Shown in pieces: positions 56,640 through 64,000 of a DNA stretch of 64,000 bases. The DNA is from Paraspadella gotoi (lineage: Eukaryota > Chaetognatha). The notes under the pieces are model-generated. The model was not told the DNA's origin, ran no database searches, and was given only the letters and a program-made list of their open reading frames with translations. The translations under genes and the position numbers were made by a program. The stretch's first letter is position 1; each line of letters opens with the position of its first letter. The stretch covers positions 13,205,700 to 13,269,699 of the forward strand of contig CM119266.1 of assembly GCA_051294375.1 (NCBI GenBank). The letters are read 5' to 3'.

Positions 56640-57824
56640 GGTTTTTCCTTTTTTTCTTCCTTCGTCATCAACATTATAAAAAAGGACCAAACATGGATTA
56701 TCCATTCTTGTAGCGCTACAAAAAAAAAAGACCAACTTAAAACATAACAAAAACATACAAATTAAATTAATACGTATACACGAGTAGTTTTTCACATTAG
56801 AGCAAACGGTGCAATAAGAGAAAATTTTTTTGATTCAGATTTTTCGACCAAATTTTTTAGTCATCAGTCATCACAATGAAAAAATTATTTCCACAAACTT
56901 TAATATTATATTGCGATTTTTAAAAAAAATTTTTTTGAAGAACTTAAGGTCAATCATTTCATAAAAATCTCTTCTGTTTTCCTCCCAAAAACTTCCGGTA
57001 AAGAAAAGGAAGTCAGTATCTTGACCTTTTTCTGGACCAACCCCCTTTTTTTTCACTCCTACTCCCCTGTCCTAATTACGTCGGATCGAAAACCGGCGTT
57101 CGAGTGAGTTCGGGTAAGTTCGCATCTGACAACCAACTTTTCCCGAAAGGCGAGAAACCGCAAATCGAAGACAACGACGTCCGGTGGTCGTCGTCGTCGT
57201 CGTCGGCCGACGCAAACTCGCGAACTCAAAGTTGCCTTGTCGATTGCCACGCCCATCGGCGCGTTTTCGCGCCTATTTGCTAAAAATAGGCGGTCACGAT
57301 GGTACTGTGGCCACAAAACCTCTGACGTCGATGTTGAGCGAATGACTTTTCTTGTTTCGTCTTCTCTTTGTTCTTATTTGCAACGCAACTCTATAAAGAA
57401 ACTTGTCGCTCAATATCTTTTCTTCATGGTTTTTAACCCGAGACTCTTCACATTATATCCCGCTGCGTCAGGCCATCTCTTAGTTCGCGCCCGATTAGAC
57501 CACAAACCCTCTTTACCCCCTTCACCCACAATTGACCACAAACCCTCTTTACCCCCTTAACCCACAATTGACCAACGACTTCTCATCCTTTGCCTGACAG
57601 AAAAAAAACCTTTTCATCTTTTCCGACGCTTTCCAACTTCTTCGAAGGGACAATGAATGGTTTTCTCCCTACTCCCTGTAAAAGCACCATGCATTTCGAA
57701 CCATCTTGAACGTCTTTGATCATTCCCGTTCTTTAATCCGTCAGAGATTACCCCTCCTTCCCGCATTCCATCACCTCTACCCTCCTATCCAACCCAACCC
57801 TACCTAACCTTCCCCTACTCTGCA
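56640..57824 (+). repeat. Palindrome segment A, left
   Basis: Reverse complement of about 61325-62460. Landmarks: AAAACATAACAAAAACATA, CTTCTGTTTTCCTCCAAAA-like, GTCGGATCGAAAACCGGC, TCTGACGTCGATGTTGAG and CACCATGCATTTCGAACCA. Divergence of several percent or more, with many indels. It ends at a 25-N gap (57825-57849). Confidence 0.88.
57505..57572 (+). repeat. 37-bp tandem duplication
   Basis: Two copies of GACCACAAACCCTCTTTACC plus CCCTTCACCCACAATT. The inverted partner near 61580-61610 has only about one copy, so the duplication is younger than the palindrome or an assembly artefact. Confidence 0.85.
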
Positions 57825-57849
57825 NNNNNNNNNNNNNNNNNNNNNNNNN

Positions 57850-58020
57850 CCTCTCGAACTCCCGGGCCCCCAATCAAAACAGCGCACCTCACCTTCTTCC
57901 TTAATCATCTCCACACACCTGTTTTTGACAAATTTTCTCGCGTTAATTTTTAAAACCCACGAAATTAAGCTCTAATCGTCACACAGCGTTTAAATCTTTT
58001 ACGAACGAGGAAGGAACCAG

Positions 58021-58055
<35 letters not shown>

Positions 58056-59180
58056 AGAGAGAGGAGATGACGAGAGAGCCCAGTAGAGCAGCAGAGCTCA
58101 AGATTGTAATTACCAGTACTCCTACAAAAGGACACCCTCGTGGTCCAGAAGAGGCCGGCGCCAATTTCGTGGCTCCGGCGTTCAAATGAGCGAAGAGTAG
58201 ACGAGGTCCGAGGTGATGATGTTTATTCCTAGAGGGGAACGCAAACGTTTCGCTCGGCACGGCGATGCAGTCGAGGGCCACGACGACGATGACGACCGAC
58301 TGTCGTGCTCGCGGGATGGACACTGGTTGCGCCCGGGGGCGAAGATCCGACGACGACGAACACTTGACAGACGACTCGAGAAACGATCGGTCGAACTCAC
58401 GTCAGAGGGAGATACAAACGCGCCGGTCGGTCTGTTCACAGACGAGTGAAAGCGGGAGCGCGAGAAGTCAGGTGATGTGTTCCGGCGGAGAAGGAGGAAC
58501 ACGTCGGGAACGAGTTAGGAGGAAACTGACCGGGGGGAGGACGAGATTGTTCGGGCGTGACAGGAAAAAACGGGGCGGATAGGAATACCGCGTTTCGGGA
58601 GGGTTGGGGGGAGCGGGGAATGGAAAGAAAAGGGGTTAAAACTATATAGGGCGGTCGGGGTTGGGGATTGAGTACGGGGAAGTCAGGCGGATGTGACGAG
58701 GGAGTCAGAAGAATTTGCGTATCAAGAGGGGGGTCGAACGGCGGGGAGGTGGCCGGAAGGTGGTGGGGGTTGAGGGGAAAATGGGGGGGTGTATGGTGAG
58801 ATAAAAAAAAGGGGGTAGACAGTCGGGTCAGCTGTAAGTGTTAATTTGGGGTAATCGTTCGCGGTCAGAGACCACGGAATCGCCGGCAGTATTAGTTTAT
58901 ATAATATTAGTAGCGTATACGCATATCCATAGTGAAAATAATTATAAGATGAAGAGGGCCTTAAGACGGTTAGGAGAAAGGAAAAGCAAAGATGAATAAA
59001 AAGGATGAAGAAGAGTGCCAGAGTTCTGGTAGAGTTTAGGACAGGAGGGGCGGCAAGAATTGACGGTTGAAATGGCAAGCGATAGTCGCTGAAAACTAGT
59101 GGATCTGGGACACACAGAAAATTTTAAAAAATTGAGGGAGGTTAGCCCTAAACTTTTTCGGGTAAGCAATAAAGTTTGCA
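57850..59180 (+). repeat. Palindrome segment B, left
   Basis: A direct, not inverted, match to about 60470-61320. Shared: ACCACGAATTAAGCTCTAA, GTCAGAAGAGG/GTCCAGAAGAGG, GGAATGGAAAGAAAAGG, CCTTAAGACG, GGCAAGCGATAGTC and AATAAAGTTTGC. Moderately to strongly diverged. Confidence 0.75.
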
Positions 59181-59668
59181 AAAAAAAACTTTCAATTCGA
59201 TCACGTGAGATTTCGTTCTTCGTTGGTCGTTGGGCTAAAAGAAAGAAAAAAGAAAGAAATAAAAAAAAAGAAAGAAAGACTCGCGAACTTAATCCATGAA
59301 TTGAGTTCGATTCTCCGACGAAATCCTCTTTTTATCCTTTTTTTTTTTCGTATCCAAAATCTCGGGAGTTTCGTCGGGAATGAAAATCGTCGCGCGAATT
59401 TCGTCGAAACGAAATTAATTTTTTTTTTGTTTTCCGTTTTTATTTGTGTTTGTTATATCTTTTGATTTTTTTTTACTTACTTTGTTTTTTTTTCGTCTGG
59501 AAAAGATATACAATCAAATAAAAAACACTAAAACTTACTAAATATCACGATATCACATACCATACATACATCATACATATCTTATACTTTTTTGTGCGAT
59601 ATGATTACGTAAAATACTTTAAATACTCGTACAATTTATATATAGATATTTCTGCATCGAATTTTGAA

Positions 59669-59701
<33 letters not shown>
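59180..59701 (+). repeat. Palindrome segment C, left
   Basis: Inverted match to 59727-60345, meeting at the 25-N gap. Shared: CTGCATCGAATTTTGA, ATCACGATATCACATACC, ACGAAATTAATTTTTTTTT, GGAATGAAAATCGTCGCG and CTAAAAGAAAG. Confidence 0.88.
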
Positions 59702-59726
59702 NNNNNNNNNNNNNNNNNNNNNNNNN
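59702..59726. other. Assembly gap (25 N) at palindrome centre
   Basis: Flanked by (CT)n on the left and (GA)n on the right, so the inverted repeat meets exactly at the gap. Confidence 0.95.
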
Positions 59727-60345
59727 TGAGAGAGAGAGAGACGAGACGAGAGAGAATAGGAGGAGAAGAGAGAGAGAGAGAGACGCCATAGAGTGATAGA
59801 GATGCTGAGAGAGAGAGATGATCCCGACGAGAGAGAGAGAGAATCTCAAAATTCGATGCAGAAATCATCATATATAATAATTGTACGAGTATTTAAAGTA
59901 TTTTACTATAATATGGCACAAAAAGATATAAGATATGTTGATGTATTGTATGTGGTATGTGATATCGTGATGAATTTAGTACAGTTTTAGTGTTTTTATT
60001 TGAATTTGCTATTACTTTCAGACGGGGAAAGAAAAAACAAAGTAAAAAAAAAAATCCAAAAGAATATAACAAACACAAATAAAACGGAAAACAAAAAAAA
60101 AATTAATTTCGTTCTCCGACGAAATTCGCGCGACTGATTTTTCATTCCCGACGAACTCCCCGAGATTTTGGTACGGGAAAAAAAAAAAGGCCTAAAAAGC
60201 AGGATTTCGTCGGCAGAATCGTACCTCAATTCATGCACTTAGTTCGCGATGTCTTTCTTTACGTTTTTTTTATTTCACTTTCTTTTTTCTTTCTTTTAGC
60301 CAACGACAACGAGAACGAAATCTCAGTATCGATGAAATTTTTTTT
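59727..60345 (-). repeat. Palindrome segment C, right (inverted)
   Basis: Reverse complement of 59180-59701. It includes an additional GA-rich stretch at 59740-59850 next to the gap. Confidence 0.88.
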
Positions 60346-60424
60346 CTTTCTTTTAAAAAATAATTCGCTGTCGATTTGCGCAGAAAGAATCGCTGTTAAG
60401 GGGAAGAACCAGAGATATCTTCTA

Positions 60425-60462
<38 letters not shown>

Positions 60463-60469
60463 ACTCTCT

Positions 60470-61320
60470 TCAACACTTTTTTGAAAATTTTTCGCGGTTT
60501 AAAAATTTTTAAAACCACGAATTAAGCTCTAAAATAGTCAAAAGCGTTTAACTTACGACGGCACAGGACACGCGAGAGGGAGAACGAGAGAGAGAGAAGA
60601 GAGAAGAATGAATGGCCATCTGTGTGTCAGAAGAGGCGGCATTGGTCGTCGAGAGCAATCGAGGTGATGGAATTCGTCAAGCGATCGACCGACGACGATG
60701 ACGCACGTATCTGTCGGGCTCGCGATGACGGTCTGCCAGCGAAGACGATGACGACGGACGACGACGACGATCGAACGAATCGGTTTTTCGAAATCACGTA
60801 CGAGAGGGAAAAAACTCTCTGTCTCACACCACATTGGGGAAAATATCGGCGAGAGGACAGTTAGGGGGGGACTTTAGTTGGCGCGGAATGGAAAGAAAAG
60901 GAAACAAAGCCTCGGCGGTTGGGATTTACGAGTCAGGTGAAGATGGGATAGAATTGATATCCGGGGTTCACGGGTGAGGTGCTGGCAGAGTGGCGGTTGA
61001 TAATGGGGTTTTTTACTGTGAGACTACAAAAAAGCGGAGTAGAGTGGGAAGGTATATACGAGTATTGTTATATATACTATACTTATAAGGTTGCGAGCAA
61101 ATGACTATATCTATGATGAAAAGCGCCTTAAGACGATAAGGATGAAAGAAAGAAGAAAGTATGAAAGAATAGAGTAGTTCCGGCCTACGAGTCGTTGTTA
61201 CCTCTCCCTAGGAAAGATAGAATTCGGTTGACAATGGCAAAGCGATAGTCTGATCATATGGGAAGTGCAATTTAATGAGCGAGTTAGGCAACTTTTCGGA
61301 CAGCATTAAAGTTTGCGAGT
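60470..61320 (+). repeat. Palindrome segment B, right (same orientation)
   Basis: A direct copy of 57850-59180, shorter by about 480 bases. Segments C and A around it are inverted, so B has the unexpected orientation in one arm. Frames with GAC/GTC triplets here have no coding support. Confidence 0.75.
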
Positions 61321-61324
61321 CAGT

Positions 61325-62460
61325 AGGGAAGGTTATGTAGGGTTGGGATTGATAAGAAGTTAGAACAGATGTATGGTGGGGATAGAGTGTAGAATGCGGA
61401 GAGGGTATCTCGAGGGCAAAATAAAGAAACCGGATATCAAAAGACGTCAAGTGGTTCGAAATGCATGGTGCTTGTACATGGAGTAGTTGGAGAAAAACAT
61501 TTCTTGTCCCTTCGACATAGTTGGAAAGCGTCGGAAAAGATGAAGGTTTTTCTCTGTCAGCAAAGATGAGAAGTGTTGGTCAATTGTGTAGGGGTAAGAG
61601 GTTTGTAGTCTAATAAAGATGGCCTGACGCAGCGGATATAATGTGAAGAGTCTCGAGTTAAAAATCATAAGAAAGATTTAGCTACATATTTTCTTATATG
61701 TTGGTTGAAATAAGAAACAAAGAGAAGCGAAACAGGATAAAGTCATCTCGTTCTCAACATCGACGTCAGAGGATTGTTGTGGCCAACTAGTACCATTACA
61801 GAAGCGTACCTACTCATAGAACCATTTACCCGTGACTGCTCTAGAATTTTAGCAATCATATGGCAGCGAAAAACGCGCCAGGCGCTCTTGAAATCGAGCA
61901 AGGCAACTCTTGATGTTCGCGAGTTTCGTCGGGCATGACGACGACGACAGTCGCCATACCGGACGATCAGTTGTCTTCGATTTTGGCGTTTTCGCCTTTC
62001 GGGAAAAGTTGTTTGCTCAGATGCGAATCTTAACTCCGAACTCACATCGAATGCCGGTTTTCGATCCGACTATTTAGTGAAGGGAGTAGGGAGTCGAAAA
62101 AGATGGGGTTTCGTACAGAAAAAGGCAGATATCTGCTTCCTTTTCTTACCGGAGTTTTTGGAGGAAAACAGAAGAGATTTTTACAATGATTGACTTTAGG
62201 TCTTCAAAACATGTTTTTTTTTAAAAATCGACGAACTATAATATTAAAGTTTGATGGAATTAATTTCTCATTGTGATGACTGCATATCTAAAAATGGTTC
62301 GAAAAATCTGATCAAAAATGTTCTTTATTGCACCGTATGCTCAATTTGAAAAACTATGGTGGTAACCGTATTTATTTAATTTATGTTTTTGTTATGTTTA
62401 ATTGTCTTTTTTTTTGGTTAGCCTACAGAATGATACCAATGTTTGTCTGTTTCTTTTTTT
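61325..62460 (-). repeat. Palindrome segment A, right (inverted)
   Basis: Reverse complement of 56640-57824, contiguous with segment B and without a gap. Confidence 0.88.
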
Positions 62461-62627
62461 ATTTTTGTTTATAACTTTTACGTATATGCGATATATTACA
62501 TTTACTTATATTTTTTCGTTCAATTTCATTAAGTTAATACTTATGGTTTTCCTTTTCGTTTGTGTGAGATTTATTATGAATTCTGATGTTGTCCTTGTTT
62601 GATCGGATTAGCGGCGAATTATTACAG

Positions 62628-62899
62628 TGATGTAGGTATAGACTACTCCCTTTATCGATCGATTTTTCGATCTCCGACCGCAAGAACCGACTGCGACCAG
62701 ACGCCCGATTCCCGCTTTCCAAGCGACGGAGACGAAAAACCGTCAAAAACTCATTAATCATTATTTTCCTCATTCGTCTTTTTTTTTTCAGAAATTCGTC
62801 AATAAGACGATCGCCCCTCGTCAATACGACGATCGCCGCTCGTCGATCATCGATCCTCGAAAACGACGAACCGGTCCAACCTGTCGTCCGAGACAACTA
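62628..62899 (+). CDS. Candidate C-terminal exons of an unknown gene
   Basis: Exon 62628-62741 after ATTATTACAG reads DVGIDYSLYRSIFRSPTART, DCDQTPDSRFPSDGDEK. A 50-base intron (weak donor GTCAAA, strong acceptor TTTTTTTTTCAG) leads to 62792-62899, which reads NSSIRRSPLVNTTIAARRSS and ILENDEPVQPVVRDN, then TAG. The phases agree (two bases plus one). The Ser/Arg/Asp-rich, unstructured look fits a cytoplasmic tail. Upstream exons would have to lie in or beyond the palindrome. Other frames over the second exon are also open. Confidence 0.42.
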
Positions 62900-63170
62900 G
62901 GAAGGGAAGCCGTTTCGATCCAACTTCGATCGTTCGAAAGGAGATAGAGACGGAGTGGATTGGACGTTCGAAGGAAACGCCGATTTGGTGGAGATTCACA
63001 AACTGACGATACAAAAATACTCTACGAATACTGCGATCTCCAAAACGACCTCATTTACAAAAAGTCGCTTTCGAAAAAAAAAGTCAAATGTTAACATCTC
63101 AACGTTGGTGAATCGATAAGACGGCGTTTTTCGTCTCTCAGCCTCGCGTTCAACGCCGACCGCCTCCATC

Positions 63171-63502
63171 ATGGAAGACGCCGCTCTCTACCCCACCAAC
63201 CCCTGGGCGCCTGTCCAGCATCAGCAGTTTTATCAACAGCAACAACAGAGTCAACAGAAACACCATCAACCCTTTCATCTACATCACCAGCATCACCATC
63301 ATCATCATCAACCCCGTCACGGTCGCGAACATCATGGCGCCGGACAACAACAACAACAACAACAGCAGCAACTCGGTCGCAAACTTTCGCAGCAACAACA
63401 GCAAACTCCTCAAATGCAGCTGACCGTCAACCCCTATCACATTTCCAATCTGAATCAACAGAATCTTTCGTCGCCGACGGAGCAGGAGACGAAACGAAGA
63501 AG
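63171..63502 (+). CDS. First coding exon of a Gln/His-rich protein
   Basis: ATG at 63171 in a strong context (CCATCATGG) opens a frame ending at AAG|GTAGGC (63502, phase 2). It encodes MEDAALYPTNPWAPVQ, alternating Gln and His tracts (QQFYQQQQQ, HHQHHHHHHQ, a run of nine Gln), then QMQLTVNPYHISNLNQQNLS and SPTEQETKRR. The non-repetitive ends and the good donor distinguish it from microsatellite artefacts. Such N-termini are common in metazoan transcription factors and RNA-binding proteins; the class cannot be set. A GA-rich intron follows. Confidence 0.7.
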
Positions 63503-63509
63503 GTAGGCG

Positions 63510-63600
63510 TCTAGGAGAGAGAGCAGAGAGAAGAGAGAGAGTAGAGAGAGAGAGAGAGAGAAGAGAGAGAGAGGAGAGAGAGAGCGAGAGCTGAGATGAG
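63510..63600 (+). repeat. Interrupted (AG)n tract
   Basis: Starts just after the donor at 63503, as seen for several other candidate introns in this window. Confidence 0.85.
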
Positions 63601-63819
63601 GCTAAATTTAGAGAAAGGTTCTAGAGGAGTTTTAAGGCGTGAGATCATCACTCGAAGATCCTGCAACAGCTGCGAAAGACCGTAGTCTACTACGAGTGGA
63701 TCGTGACCAGGACGGGACGACCCCGTGACTAGAAAGTAACATTCTCGAAGACCGTGTTAGTCTTTTAAGCCTTGAAGGATGTATCAGGAAAGTATCACAA
63801 TGACCCTTTGACTCAACGA

Positions 63820-63918
63820 GGATGTCAGCAAGGACGTGACAGCAAATGGGAGTGACAGCTGCTTAGGCCGTGACACCTAAAGAGGGTGGCAGCTGCGATG
63901 GCCGTGACATCGGTTCTC
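63820..63918 (+). repeat. Short degenerate tandem (~45 bp)
   Basis: GTGACAGCTGCTTAGGCCGT followed by GACACC..., then GTGGCAGCTGCGATGGCCGT followed by GACATC. About two units with partial copies before. Likely part of the intron. Confidence 0.55.
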
Positions 63919-64000
63919 GTGTCGGCAGAGAAGCTTTGGATGGGAGGAGCCGAAGATCTGGGGTGGAATGCGGGGGATTGTTTGATCAGAACAAAAACTA

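Overview
This is a nuclear genome window from an animal. It is AT-rich, has no operons, and shows T-rich splice acceptors, short coding islands and very many (AG)n/(CT)n microsatellites. It carries tRNA-Gly(UCC) genes and an interstitial TTAGGG telomere-type tract, plus two RFX X-box palindromes. A TTAGGG-type telomere and this microsatellite load fit a marine invertebrate, most likely a lophotrochozoan, but I cannot name the species. I recognise no protein family with certainty. The sequence looks like lightly polished long-read assembly: repeat copies differ mostly by single-base indels, and there are 14 runs of N, eight of them exactly 25 bases long.

Layout. 1-4520: an inverted-repeat mobile element whose ~0.47 kb arms enclose two direct copies of a ~1.7 kb unit. 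4520-8240: AT-rich DNA with a decayed GTTGAGAGTGAC-type satellite and one GC-rich, GA-flanked ORF. 8.2-18 kb: mostly intergenic, with triplet, ATT, CT and 8-bp repeats, a 157-bp foldback, and a switch from a purine-rich to a pyrimidine-rich plus strand near 15.5 kb. 18.0-19.3 kb: a CpG-rich, TATA-containing segment followed by candidate plus-strand exons. 19.3-25.1 kb: the best gene candidate, an X-box followed by exons for an acidic, Gln/His-rich, Lys-rich protein that may end in a (HxP)n/His-Gly-Lys tail. 25.5-29.9 kb: three intact tRNA-Gly(UCC) genes and one decayed copy, interspersed with weaker coding candidates. 30.2-41.7 kb: large duplicated and inverted segments, including a ~2.9 kb palindrome at 33.0-35.9 kb, a ~72-bp minisatellite, a ~30-bp minisatellite and a SINE-like block. 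41.7-49.6 kb: microsatellites, the telomere-type tract, and a 1.28 kb direct duplication. 49.9-53.4 kb: strongly G-depleted plus strand. 55.2-56.0 kb: a second X-box beside a minus-strand gene fragment broken by a gap. 56.6-62.5 kb: a large palindrome with one inner segment in the unexpected orientation. 62.6-63.5 kb: the C-terminal exons of one gene and the first coding exon of a Gln/His-rich protein.

Gene models come from reading frame, codon pattern (RNY), splice-site quality and phase agreement only. No transcript or homology evidence was available. Most of the long open frames in the window are microsatellite or low-complexity readings and are left out.
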